From Robiginitalea biformata HTCC2501 (GTDB lineage: Bacteria > Bacteroidota > Bacteroidia > Flavobacteriales > Flavobacteriaceae): 64,000 nucleotides of DNA. Each line of letters opens with the position of its first letter. The first letter of the stretch is position 1. Positions 42,967 to 51,717 of the stretch are shown one piece after another. The stretch is from contig NC_013222.1 of NCBI RefSeq assembly GCF_000024125.1, positions 124,001-188,000 of the forward strand, read 5' to 3'. Position numbers and translations under genes: made by a program. The notes below the pieces were generated by a model. That model was not told where the DNA came from. It worked only from the letters and a program-made list of their open reading frames with translations, and did no database searches.

Positions 42967-43967
42967 TGCTGAAATTCTTTAATTTGACGGATAAGCCGGC
43001 CCAGGGTGGTATCGGCCTCGTAAAGCCGGTAAGCCTCCCGGGACCCTTCGGCAAAGGGCCGTTTGTCCGGACGGGATATTTCAACCCCGGCCGCCGCGAC
43101 CTTTTCGAGAGCTTCCGCCTCTGCCAGGGCCCACAATTCGCGCTGGTAGGCAATGGAGTTATCCGCTGCTTCCCGGATCCAGGCTTTTTCCTGCTCGTTC
43201 AGTTGGTCCCAGAACCGGGTACCCGCAATCAGTACGTCCGGGGAGAAGGTGTGCTCATCCAGGGAATAGTACTTACAGACCTCGTAGTGCCGGGCCAGGT
43301 AGAAACTCGGGGGGTTGTTTTCGGCGGCATCTACCACCCCCTGCTGCAGGGCCGTGTAGAGTTCCCCCCAGGAAATCGGGGTTGGGGCGCCCCCCATGCT
43401 GCGGATCATGTTGATGGCCGTAACGCTTTCCATGACCCGGACTTTTTTGCCCACCAGGTCATCCGGATGGGTAATTGGCTGGTCCATGGCGTAAAAACTC
43501 CGGAAACCGGCATCGTAAAACCCAAGGCCCTTCAGCCAGAATTCCAGGCCGTCGTCCAGGAGTTCCTGCCCTATTGGGCCGTCCAGGATCTCGAAGGCCG
43601 CCTCCCGGTCGCGAAACAGGTAGGGCAGCCCGAGGATCCGGGTTTTGGGCGCAAAGTTCTCCAGGGTGGCCGCCGATACCTTGGTCATGTCCAGGGTGCC
43701 GATCTGCAGCAGTTCCAGGATTTCCCGCTCGCTCCCCAGTTGCTGGTTCGGGAAGATTTCCATCCGCAGACGCCCCCCCGACAGCCGCTCGAGGTCCTCC
43801 CCCATCCGCACCATGGCCAGGTGGACGGAGTGCGTGACATCCAGGCCGTGGGCCAGGTGGATGGTCCGCCCGGGGGGTCCCTGCCGGCAGCCGGCCAACA
43901 CGAGGCAGAGGCCGGCCCCAATCAGGAAGGCTCGGATGGTTTTCAGGGATGTGCGTTTACGGTTCAC
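42963..43967 (-). CDS. TRAP transporter substrate-binding lipoprotein (DctP family)
   Basis: 334 residues from a GTG at 43967. An ATG at 44012 is in frame, but it overlaps uxaC and gives a 25-residue stretch before the signal. The GTG gives a normal lipoprotein signal (KTIRAFLIGAGLCLVLAGC). DctP signatures follow: LPYLFRDREAAFEILDG, GKKVRVMESVTAINMIRSMG with the substrate-binding arginine, and LYTALQQGVVDAAENNPPSF. It captures the substrate in the periplasm for DctQM. Confidence 0.9.
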   Translation of the reverse strand: MNRKRTSLKTIRAFLIGAGLCLVLAGCRQGPPGRTIHLAHGLDVTHSVHLAMVRMGEDLERLSGGRLRMEIFPNQQLGSEREILELLQIGTLDMTKVSAATLENFAPKTRILGLPYLFRDREAAFEILDGPIGQELLDDGLEFWLKGLGFYDAGFRSFYAMDQPITHPDDLVGKKVRVMESVTAINMIRSMGGAPTPISWGELYTALQQGVVDAAENNPPSFYLARHYEVCKYYSLDEHTFSPDVLIAGTRFWDQLNEQEKAWIREAADNSIAYQRELWALAEAEALEKVAAAGVEISRPDKRPFAEGSREAYRLYEADTTLGRLIRQIKEFQQ

Positions 43968-43986
43968 TGGGGCGGATGCATTTGTT

Positions 43987-45384
43987 TTAAAAATCAAAAT
44001 ACGCCTTGGCATTGAAATAGCAGATGTCGCGGACGATTTTTCCCAGAAAGTCGGTGTCGTCCGGTAAACGGCCCCGTTCGATATCCGCCCCCAGCAGGTT
44101 GCAAAGCAGCCTGCGGAAATACTCGTGCCTGGGGAAGGAAAGCAGGCTGCGGGAATCCGTCAGCATCCCCACAAAACAACTGAGCAGGCCCATGTTCGAC
44201 AGGGCATCCAGCTGCCGCTCCATCCCCTGGAGCTGGTCGTTGTACCACCAGCCGGAACCGAACTGGATCTTCCCCCGGATACTGCCGTCGTTGAAATTGC
44301 CCGCCATGGTGGCGAAAACCTCGTTCCAGGAGGGGTTCAGGTTGTACAGGATGGTCTTTGCCAACTGGTCCGACCGGTCCAGGTGGTCCAGAAAGCCCGC
44401 CAGGCCGCGGGCCTGGGGGAAGTCCCCGATGGAGTCGAAACCCGTATCCGGGCCCAGGGTCTCCCGCATACGCGTGTTGGTATCCCTCAGGGCGCCCAGG
44501 TGGAACTGCTGCACCCAGCCGCGGCTGTGGTATTGCCGGCACAGGTGGCTCAGGGTCGCAAATTCGAAATAACGCATCTCCTGCGCCTCTGGGACACGCC
44601 CGGCCTGGACATCCCGGAAAAGTTTCTCGATGTCGCAGTAGGGGGTGGCGAAAAAAGCGAGTTGTCCCAAACCGTGATCGGCAATCCGGCAACCCTGTTT
44701 GTGAAAATACGCCAGGCGCGCGTCCAGGGCCTGCAACAAATCGGCGTAATTGCGGATGCTCATCCCGGCGGCCGTCTCGAGCCGGTCCAGGTAGCGGCTG
44801 TACGCCTTCGGGTCACCGATGGAATAGGCGGCATCCGGCCGGAAGGCCGGCAGCAGTCGCGGGCCGGTTTTAAGGGATTGCGCCTGACGGTGAAACTCCA
44901 GGGAATCCACCGGGTCGTCCGTGGTGCAGACCACTTCCACCCGCATCCTGCCCAGCAGACCCCGGGCACTATGCGAAGGTTGCCGCAGCCGGAGGGATGT
45001 CTGCTCGTAGATATCCCGTGCGTTTCGCTCGTCCAGCAGGTCGGTAATCCCAAAATATCGCTGGAGCTCCAGGTGGGTCCAGTGGTACAAGGGGTTTCGT
45101 ACGGTTTGCGGGACCGCCCAGGCCCATTTCATAAACTTCTCTTCGTCCGGGGCGTCCCCCGTGATATATTCCTCCCCGATCCCCAGGGTGCGCATGGCGC
45201 GCCATTTGTAGTGGTCGCCCGAGAGCCAGGCCTGGGTACTATTTTCGAAATTGTGGTCCGTGGCAATTTGCCGGGGGGAAAGGTGGTTGTGGTAGTCGAT
45301 GATCGGCAGGTCTGCGGCGTAGTCGAAATACAGCGTACGGGCCTGGGGGGATTCCAATAAGAAGTCTTCCCGGATAAAGGTCAT
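43987..45384 (-). CDS. uxaC: Glucuronate (uronate) isomerase
   Basis: 465 residues from ATG 45384; the frame is open 447 bases further upstream but without gene-like sequence. IIDYHNHLSPRQIA provides the His-X-His metal ligands. YHWTHLELQRYFGI, RVEVVCTTDDPVDSLEFH and the final RRLLCNLLGADIERG are UxaC signatures. It converts D-glucuronate to D-fructuronate, or D-galacturonate to D-tagaturonate. It is the first gene of the transporter operon. The next steps (UxuA/UxuB or UxaA/UxaB, KDG kinase) are not in the window. Confidence 0.95.
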   Translation of the reverse strand: MTFIREDFLLESPQARTLYFDYAADLPIIDYHNHLSPRQIATDHNFENSTQAWLSGDHYKWRAMRTLGIGEEYITGDAPDEEKFMKWAWAVPQTVRNPLYHWTHLELQRYFGITDLLDERNARDIYEQTSLRLRQPSHSARGLLGRMRVEVVCTTDDPVDSLEFHRQAQSLKTGPRLLPAFRPDAAYSIGDPKAYSRYLDRLETAAGMSIRNYADLLQALDARLAYFHKQGCRIADHGLGQLAFFATPYCDIEKLFRDVQAGRVPEAQEMRYFEFATLSHLCRQYHSRGWVQQFHLGALRDTNTRMRETLGPDTGFDSIGDFPQARGLAGFLDHLDRSDQLAKTILYNLNPSWNEVFATMAGNFNDGSIRGKIQFGSGWWYNDQLQGMERQLDALSNMGLLSCFVGMLTDSRSLLSFPRHEYFRRLLCNLLGADIERGRLPDDTDFLGKIVRDICYFNAKAYFDF

Positions 45385-45452
45385 GGTTGTTTGTTCAGTT
45401 TGGCAGGGGGGCCACCGGCCATTCGGCAACTCAGTCACCCGGCTGCATAGCC

Positions 45453-45471
45453 ACGTGTACTTCAGACACGT
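45453..45471. promoter_or_regulatory. Candidate operator upstream of uxaC
   Basis: ACGTGT and ACACGT form a perfect six-base inverted repeat around seven bases, between the divergent uxaC and Gfo/Idh/MocA genes and about 70 bases before the uxaC start. Its size suits a dimeric GntR- or LacI-type regulator; no such regulator is in the window. Confidence 0.35.
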
Positions 45472-45617
45472 TTTACTAAAATAGGAAAAGTCGGGGAGGA
45501 AGCAACGGGCGCCCGCCGAAAATTCCGTGTCGCTGGCGGCTGGCCACCCCGTAACGGGATATCGGGCTGGCTTTGGGGTGATTTCCCTACATTTAGATAC
45601 ACAAACCACCACCCAAC

Positions 45618-46826
45618 ATGCGAATTTCCCGATTTCCGAAGCCTTTAGGCCGGTTGCCCACAAGAAACATCGGCCGGCTACTGCTGGCCCTCCTCCTTTT
45701 CCTCCTGGCCAGCGGTTATGCCCTGGCCCAGCCGGAAGTTGCAGAAAGCCGCAATCCGCTATCCGCGAATGCCCCGATGCGCGTGGGGGTGGCCGGCCTG
45801 ACCCACGGGCATGTGAACTGGGTATTTTCAAGCGCTGTCCGGGGGGATATCGAAATTGCCGGAATCGCCGAGCCCAACCGGGAAGTGGCCCGGAAATACT
45901 GCGAGCAGTACGGCTACCCCGCCGATCGCGTCTACGAGAGCCTCGAGGCCATGCTCGATGCGGAGAACCCCGAGGCGGTTTCCGCCTTCGGCACGATTTA
46001 CGACCACCTGGACATCGTAAAGGCCTGCGCGCCCCGCGGCATACACGTCATGGTGGAAAAACCCCTGGCGGTGAACCTGGAGCACGCAAGGGAAATGGCG
46101 GCCCTGGCCATGGAAAACAATATCCATCTCCTGACCAATTACGAAACCACCTGGTACCCGAGCAACCACGAGGCGTATCGCAGGGCGGTCGGCGACTCAG
46201 CCATCGGGGCCATCCGGAAGATCCGGGTCCGGGACGGGCACCGGGGCCCGAAGAAAATCGGGGTGCCGCCGGAATTCCTCGCCTGGCTGACAGACCCGGA
46301 GCTCAACGGAGGGGGCGCCCTGACCGATTTTGGCTGTTACGGGGCCAACCTGATCACCTGGCTGATGAACGGGCAGCGGCCCGAATGCGTCACCGCCATC
46401 ACCCGGCAATTGCAGCCGGAAAATAACCCGGAAGTGGAGGACGAGGCCATCGTGCTCCTGGAATACCCCGGTGCCACGGGCATTATCGAAGCCTCCTGGA
46501 ACTGGCCCATCGGGCGCAAGGACCTGGTGATCCACGGGCTTACCGGGTCGGTGTTTGCGGATAACCGCCACGATTTCCGGGTGCGGATAGCGGAGGGCTA
46601 TGACGGGTTCCGGGAAGAATCCCTCCGCCTGGAAGAGCGGCCCGCCCCCATGAACGACCCCTTCCTCTATTTCACCGCCGTCGTGCGTGGCAATGTCCAT
46701 CCCGAGCCCATGGCCCTCTCCTCCCTGGAGAACAACCTGATCGTCATGGAAATCCTCGATGCGGCGCGCCGGAGCGCGGAGGCGGGAAAAACCGTTAAAC
46801 TGCATATGCCTGTAACCGAAGAATAA
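45618..46826 (+). CDS. Secreted Gfo/Idh/MocA-family oxidoreductase
   Basis: 402 residues. The basic N-terminus and hydrophobic stretch (LLLALLLFLLASGYALA) look like a Sec signal, unlike the Tat signal of its relative at 38397. The Rossmann segment MRVGVAGLTHGHVNWVFS, then HVMVEKPLAVNLEHAREMA and NGGGALTDFGCYGANLITWL, are family signatures. It is divergent from uxaC, so it may be a second glycoside dehydrogenase of the same pathway. A Sec-exported enzyme would need cofactor outside the cytoplasm, so the signal could instead be a membrane anchor. Confidence 0.85.
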   Translation: MRISRFPKPLGRLPTRNIGRLLLALLLFLLASGYALAQPEVAESRNPLSANAPMRVGVAGLTHGHVNWVFSSAVRGDIEIAGIAEPNREVARKYCEQYGYPADRVYESLEAMLDAENPEAVSAFGTIYDHLDIVKACAPRGIHVMVEKPLAVNLEHAREMAALAMENNIHLLTNYETTWYPSNHEAYRRAVGDSAIGAIRKIRVRDGHRGPKKIGVPPEFLAWLTDPELNGGGALTDFGCYGANLITWLMNGQRPECVTAITRQLQPENNPEVEDEAIVLLEYPGATGIIEASWNWPIGRKDLVIHGLTGSVFADNRHDFRVRIAEGYDGFREESLRLEERPAPMNDPFLYFTAVVRGNVHPEPMALSSLENNLIVMEILDAARRSAEAGKTVKLHMPVTEE

Positions 46827-46852
46827 AAAATCATAATCATCCAACCTGAATC

Positions 46853-47931
46853 ATGTATACCAGACGCAATTATCCACTGCCGATATTCCTGAGATGGACC
46901 CGGCGCTATATTTTTTTTTTATAATCATTGCCGTCATCCCGGTCCTGCCCTACCATTTACTGGGGTGGAAATGGCTGCACCTCCCCTGGCTTCCCATCGG
47001 GCTGGTGGGTACGGCCCTTGCCTTTATCATCGGGTTTAAAAACAATGCTTCCTATGGCCGGCTCTGGGAAGCGCGAAAAATCTGGGGCGGCATTGTGAAC
47101 ACCTCCCGCTCCTTTACCGCGATGATCAATGACTTTATCACCAACCAATTCGCCGACACCCCGAAAAGCCCCAAAGATTTGCAAGCCATACGGGTCGCCA
47201 TGGTCCTGCGCCATGTGGCGTGGATGACTTCCCTCCGGCACGCGCTACGCGTAAAGAAACCCTGGGAAGTCACCGCATACAACAAGATTGACCAAAAGTA
47301 TATGGAGCGTATGGAAATCCGCGAGTACACCTATTCCCTGGAAGATGAATTGGAGGGGTATCTTTCCGACGAAGAAAAACGCTATGTGCTCAGTTTGAAA
47401 AACAAGCAGTCTGCCTGTCTGACCCTGCAGTCCAAACACCTGGCCGAATTACGGCAAAATGGGCTGATTGAAGACTTCCGGCATATGGAAATGCAGGGCA
47501 TGATCACGGAGCTCTTCACCCTTCAGGGCCAGGCCGAGCGGATCAAAAACTTCCCCTACCCCCGGCAATTTGCCACACTCAATTTGTATTTTGTCTGGTT
47601 GTTTATCCTCCTGTTACCCTTTGCCCTGATGAGCGAATTCGACCAAATTGGCCAGTCCCTGCTGGAAACCGGGGACCAGAATCCGGTATTTCGGTTTATT
47701 GCCCTGAACTTTGTTTGGTTGTCCGTGCCGTTCAGCGTGGTAATTTCCTGGATATTCCTTTCCATGGAGCGCATTGGCGATGTCTCGGAAAACCCGTTCG
47801 AAGGGAATCCGAACGACGTGCCCATCACCACCATGTCCCGGGGCATTGAAATCGATATCCGGCAGATGGTGGGCGATGACCCGGAAGCCATCCCCGGGCC
47901 CATCCCCGAGGAGTGGGATTCGCAGATGTGA
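46853..47931 (+). CDS. Bestrophin-family channel, N-terminus out of frame at a ten-T run
   Basis: The main frame (ATG 46894 to 47931, 345 residues) is a bestrophin/UPF0187 protein: LGWKWLHLPWLPIGLVGTAL, IGFKNNASYGRLWEARKIWG, four membrane regions and a cytoplasmic C-terminus. A better N-terminus, MYTRRNYPLPIFLRWTRRYI, starts at ATG 46853 but in another frame and meets TAA at 46922. The two frames join if one T is added to the run at 46911-46920. So the gene is phase-variable, a true mutant, or there is a sequence error. The internal ATG could still give a channel lacking the basic N-terminal helix. It lies 26 bases after the oxidoreductase gene. Confidence 0.8.
46911..46920 (+). repeat. Poly-T run (10 T) at the frameshift point
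   Basis: Ten consecutive T bases, preceded by TATA, within the first membrane helix of the bestrophin gene. It is the longest homopolymer I noticed inside a gene in this window. Confidence 0.85.
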
Positions 47932-48067
47932 TTGTTATTCCTTTCTCGAGGTTTTTCTTCTTGTCAACCAAAAGGCGGGTAGCATTTTGGATAGTCGTGT
48001 CGGTTTTTTACAATTAATTATCTGTATGCATATGTACCTTGGGGTGAATTCCTAACAACCGTGCATT

Positions 48068-48793
48068 ATGAAAATTACAGAAATTGCCCCGGACGTATTC
48101 CGCATCTCCATCTATATCCCGGAAATGAATTTGCAATTCAATCATTTTCTTATTCGGGACGAACAACCCATGCTCTATCATGCGGGGATGAAACAACTCT
48201 TTCCGGTTTTACGAGAGGCAGTAAGCTCATTAATCAACCCGGCCGATATTAAGTGGATTGGCTTCAGCCACTTTGAAGTCGATGAATGCGGAGCCCTTAA
48301 TGAGTGGTTGCAAATTGCCCCCCATGCACAACCTGTTTGCAGTGAAGTCGGTGCACTGGTAAACATGGGGGATTTTTCAATCCGGCCGGCCCACGCTATG
48401 GCTCAGGATGCCATTCTTTCAACAGGCAAGTACCGGTATCGGTTTATCCGCACCCCACATTTGCCACACGGCTGGGATGCCGGGGTTTTATTTGAAGAAA
48501 CCAATAAAACCCTGCTTTGCTCCGATCTGCTGCATCAGAACGGGGACGTGAAAGAATTAACAGATTCAGACATCCTGGACCTCCATAGTCAATCCTTGCT
48601 CGAATTTGAAAATGGTCCGCTAATGGGCTATACCCCTTACACAAAACGGACCGGCTCCATCCTCAACCAGCTGGCAGACCTGCGGCCAACGACACTGGCG
48701 ACCATGCATGGTTCTTCGTTTAACGGAGATTGCAGACAGACCTTACTCGATTTAGACCAGGTACTGCGGGAAGTCTGGGAAAATATTGCCTGA
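48068..48793 (+). CDS. ODP-type metallo-beta-lactamase-fold diiron protein
   Basis: 241 residues. The metal ligands expected for flavodiiron-type domains are all present: His68-X-Glu70-X-Asp72 in SHFEVDECG, His131/His134 in [11 protein letters not shown], Asp153 in [10 protein letters not shown] and His214 in [10 protein letters not shown]. There is no flavodoxin domain, so it is a stand-alone ODP protein that may bind or reduce oxygen or nitric oxide, or act as a sensor. Base composition is more AT-rich than its neighbours. The AraC-family gene follows 71 bases later. Confidence 0.82.
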   Translation: MKITEIAPDVFRISIYIPEMNLQFNHFLIRDEQPMLYHAGMKQLFPVLREAVSSLINPADIKWIGFSHFEVDECGALNEWLQIAPHAQPVCSEVGALVNMGDFSIRPAHAMAQDAILSTGKYRYRFIRTPHLPHGWDAGVLFEETNKTLLCSDLLHQNGDVKELTDSDILDLHSQSLLEFENGPLMGYTPYTKRTGSILNQLADLRPTTLATMHGSSFNGDCRQTLLDLDQVLREVWENIA

Positions 48794-48864
48794 AAGGACA
48801 AAAACGCCCATCAAAGCTTGTCTTGGCTTTTCAGGATTAATAAATTACAGGAATCCCATCCATT

Positions 48865-49689
48865 ATGCACACTATCCAGGAATTCCAGCCTGCCAATCAG
48901 TTGGCCCCGTATATTGCCTGCTATTTTACTGGTGAAATGAATAGCCAGGCCTTACCCGAAAGCAGCCTTACCGTAATCCCCAACGGATGTCTGGAATTGA
49001 TTGTCCACCTGGAGGAAACATATTGCCGCCTGCCTGGGTCGCGGGGCCTTACCGCCACCCCGGACTATATGTTGATCGGGATGTTTTGCCAACCTTACCA
49101 GGTTCATTTCAGCCAGAGCGTCACGGTATTTGCCATTCGCTTCAAGCCGGAAGCTCTTTCCATAATCCTTAAGCTAGGAGGCCCGGATATTTTGGAATCC
49201 TACGCCGATATAGAACAAATCCTGGACCCCGGATTCCGGGATCTCTGTCACCGGCTTCGGGAGCTGGACACCACTGCTGAGAGGATTGCAATAACTGAAA
49301 AACACCTCTTTGCCCTTTTATCGAAGCAGCCGGAAACTTCGAATTATTTTACCAAAGCGACCCAGATATTGCGTCAATCGGCCACCGGCGATCTGAAGGA
49401 TGTGAGTGCTGAACTCAATATCAGTCAGCGTCAACTCGAACGAAAATTCAAGGAAGTAATGGGCATCTCACCAAAGAAATACCTCAGGCTCCTGAGAATT
49501 GGTAAAGTGATGAACGCCATGCAATCTCGCAGTGATTTAAATCTTACAAATGTGGCCTACCACTGCGGGTATTTTGATCAGGCACATTTTACAAAGGATT
49601 TTAAGCTGATCACCGGCAGGACCCCAACCGGTTTTCTGCACGACCAGGATGCATATATGTATTTACCCGAAAGCCGGGAATTAAGGTAG
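48865..49689 (+). CDS. AraC-family transcriptional regulator
   Basis: 274 residues. The N-terminal part (about 1-150) resembles the DUF6597 sensor found in Bacteroidota AraC proteins (SLTVIPNGCLELIVHL). The C-terminal double helix-turn-helix runs from about 170 to 260: LKDVSAELNISQRQLERKFK, then LTNVAYHCGYFDQAHFTKDF, which is the AraC signature. It probably responds to a small molecule and may control the diiron gene before it. AT-rich like that gene. Confidence 0.9.
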   Translation: MHTIQEFQPANQLAPYIACYFTGEMNSQALPESSLTVIPNGCLELIVHLEETYCRLPGSRGLTATPDYMLIGMFCQPYQVHFSQSVTVFAIRFKPEALSIILKLGGPDILESYADIEQILDPGFRDLCHRLRELDTTAERIAITEKHLFALLSKQPETSNYFTKATQILRQSATGDLKDVSAELNISQRQLERKFKEVMGISPKKYLRLLRIGKVMNAMQSRSDLNLTNVAYHCGYFDQAHFTKDFKLITGRTPTGFLHDQDAYMYLPESRELR

Positions 49690-49801
49690 GTGCCTATTTG
49701 GGTAGTCCCGGGCTATCACGTTCCGGCTAAATTGAGGGCTAATATTAGCAGTACAGTATTCATATGTCCGGATTCCTGATGAACCCAGGTGAATCCAAAA
49801 T

Positions 49802-49829
49802 AAAAAAGCCGGCCCCCGAAGAAGCCGGC
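49802..49829 (-). terminator. Terminator after tRNA-Leu(UAG)
   Basis: GCCGGC at 49808-49813 pairs with GCCGGC at 49824-49829. On the minus strand the hairpin is followed by a T run (the A run at 49803-49807). Confidence 0.7.
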
Positions 49830-49839
49830 ATCTCCCGTG

Positions 49840-49921
49840 TGCAGGCGGAGAGACTCGAACTCACACACCTTGCGGCACTAGATCCTAAATCTAGCGTGTC
49901 TACCAATTCCACCACGCCTGC
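49840..49921 (-). tRNA. tRNA-Leu (anticodon UAG)
   Basis: 82 bases on the minus strand. GCAGGCG pairs with CGCCTGC, discriminator A. The D arm GTGGAATTGGTAGACACG is the same as in the CAG isoacceptor at 37205. The anticodon loop ATTTAGG gives UAG, and the T loop is AGTTCGAGTCT. CCA is not encoded. Confidence 0.95.
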
Positions 49922-50018
49922 AATTCCCTGCCCAAAGGGCAAAAGGTCTGCAAATATAAATCAAATTTCGAATTGCCCGGACAACTTCAGGGCATCTTTG
50001 GCTCGGGTAGCCCTTGCC

Positions 50019-51704
50019 TCACTTGGTAGTCATCGTTTCCACGCCCTTCCAATCGTCCCCGAGGTCCTGGGTGATCAGGTGGGCGGAACGATTCAGGAAT
50101 AGTTTAGCCGGCAGGTCGTTTTCATGCATCTTGAAGATTCTCTGAAAGGTGACAGCGGCCATGGCAAAATCACGGTTGAAATAATGGTCCATGGCCTCAT
50201 CAAAGGTCGGCAGGTGCTGGATCTTGTGGGCCCGTAAATCCTCTGCGTCCCCGTCAATGCATTCATAGAGGTCAATGGGTTTGTTCTTTCCCTTGAGCTG
50301 GACCTGGCCGAGATAGCGAAAATCAAAGGCCCCGGGATCGGTGAGGTTTTCCCGGCATTCCTCCGTGAGCAGGATGGAGGCCCCATAGTGCTTTGAAAGC
50401 CCCTCAATACGGGCGGCCGTGTTTACCGTGTCCGAGATGATGGCCGCATCCAGGCGCTCACTGTCGCCGGTGATGCCCATAATCAGTTTGCCGTTCTGCA
50501 TCCCAACCCCCACCTGGACAGGCAGCCGCTTTTTTGCGGCCCGTTCCGCGTTGTATTCGCGCAACAGCTCCTGCATCTGTACCGAGGCATTCAGCGCGCC
50601 CTGGGCGCCTTCCGGGAAAAGGGCCATAAACCCGTCGCCGAGGTATTGCATGATAAAGCCCCCGTTTCTGCGGATGATTGGCCCCATCCGGTTGTTAAAC
50701 CCATTGACGAACAAAAAGTTGTCCCTTGGGCTGATGGATTCCGACAGGGTCGTAAAACCGCGGATATCGGCAAATACGACCGTAACCTCCCGCTCTACGA
50801 GGTCGCCGAGCTCCACCTCGGTAATCCGCACTTTTCCCAGGGATTTGATGAACTCCGAGGGGACGAATTTCTGGCTGGCATCGTGGACTTTTCGGATGGC
50901 TTCTTCCCGTTCCTTGACTTCCGCAAGCCCCTTCTGGTACAGGTGGGCGCTTTCGATCGCCGTGGCCGACTGCAGCGTAATGGTGGTGAGCAGCTTGAGT
51001 TCCGCGGCCGTGTATTCCACGGCATCCTCATGGCCGAGGATCACCATGCCGAGTGTGCGGTGCTTGACCTTGAGCGGGGCGTACATCACCGCCTTCAGGT
51101 GGCTCAGGGCCGGATTGGCCGCCACGCGCGAACCCGGGACAATGGCCGACGTCCCCCGACGGATCAACTCCTTGAGAAGTGCTTCCTGGTTCTTGACAAA
51201 GGAGCTCCTTTTCGGGTTATCCCCAAAATCCGCCACTTCAATGACCCGGTCCTGCTCGGGGTCATACATCAAAAACAGGCCGTGGGTGGTGTCGATGATC
51301 TGGGCCGCCTCCTGCAGGGTAACTTGTGCAATCGATTCCGCATCGATCTTTTCCGAGATCATTTCGCTGAGGCCGTAGATCATGTTGATCTCCCGATACA
51401 GCCCGAGGACTTCCTTCCCGATTTTTTTCTTTTCCCATTCTTTGAGAAAAAGGACTTTCAGGGTTTCCATAACCGGCTGTGCATTCTCATCCGCGGAATA
51501 GAAGGTCCCGAGAGGTTCCCCGTCGTTCTCCATGGGAATCGCCCGGGAGGCATCGTCCCGCTTTCCCCAAAGCACCTGTCCCTGCGGATCCTCAAAGCAG
51601 AAGGTAACACCGAGTTTCTCACAGAGCCCCTCCAGGAGGTTCCGGATGGTGGCGTCCCGTTTGAGGACCTGGCGAAGCGCCTTTTGGGAGGTGGAGAGTT
51701 TCAT
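50019..51704 (-). CDS. GAF-domain class III nucleotide cyclase
   Basis: 561 residues, cytoplasmic. A GAF domain at about 115-260 (GLFLMYDPEQDRVIEVADFG, MYAPLKVKHRTLGMVILGHE) precedes a class III cyclase domain at about 300-465. Metal aspartates are Asp313 (VVFADIRGFTTLSE) and Asp357 (YLGDGFMALFP), and the transition-state Asn428/Arg432 lie in SDTVNTAARIEGL. The adenine-specifying lysine position is Gln353 and the partner Asp/Thr position is Ala421, so the substrate may not be plain ATP. It ends a minus-strand run with a response regulator 13 bases upstream. Confidence 0.9.
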   Translation of the reverse strand: MKLSTSQKALRQVLKRDATIRNLLEGLCEKLGVTFCFEDPQGQVLWGKRDDASRAIPMENDGEPLGTFYSADENAQPVMETLKVLFLKEWEKKKIGKEVLGLYREINMIYGLSEMISEKIDAESIAQVTLQEAAQIIDTTHGLFLMYDPEQDRVIEVADFGDNPKRSSFVKNQEALLKELIRRGTSAIVPGSRVAANPALSHLKAVMYAPLKVKHRTLGMVILGHEDAVEYTAAELKLLTTITLQSATAIESAHLYQKGLAEVKEREEAIRKVHDASQKFVPSEFIKSLGKVRITEVELGDLVEREVTVVFADIRGFTTLSESISPRDNFLFVNGFNNRMGPIIRRNGGFIMQYLGDGFMALFPEGAQGALNASVQMQELLREYNAERAAKKRLPVQVGVGMQNGKLIMGITGDSERLDAAIISDTVNTAARIEGLSKHYGASILLTEECRENLTDPGAFDFRYLGQVQLKGKNKPIDLYECIDGDAEDLRAHKIQHLPTFDEAMDHYFNRDFAMAAVTFQRIFKMHENDLPAKLFLNRSAHLITQDLGDDWKGVETMTTK

Positions 51705-51717
51705 GGTGCGCTGCGGT

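Noticed and set aside
45385..45831. N-terminal extension of uxaC by about 150 residues
   Set aside because: It has no gene-like sequence, overlaps the divergent oxidoreductase gene, and the usual UxaC length is reached from the ATG at 45384.
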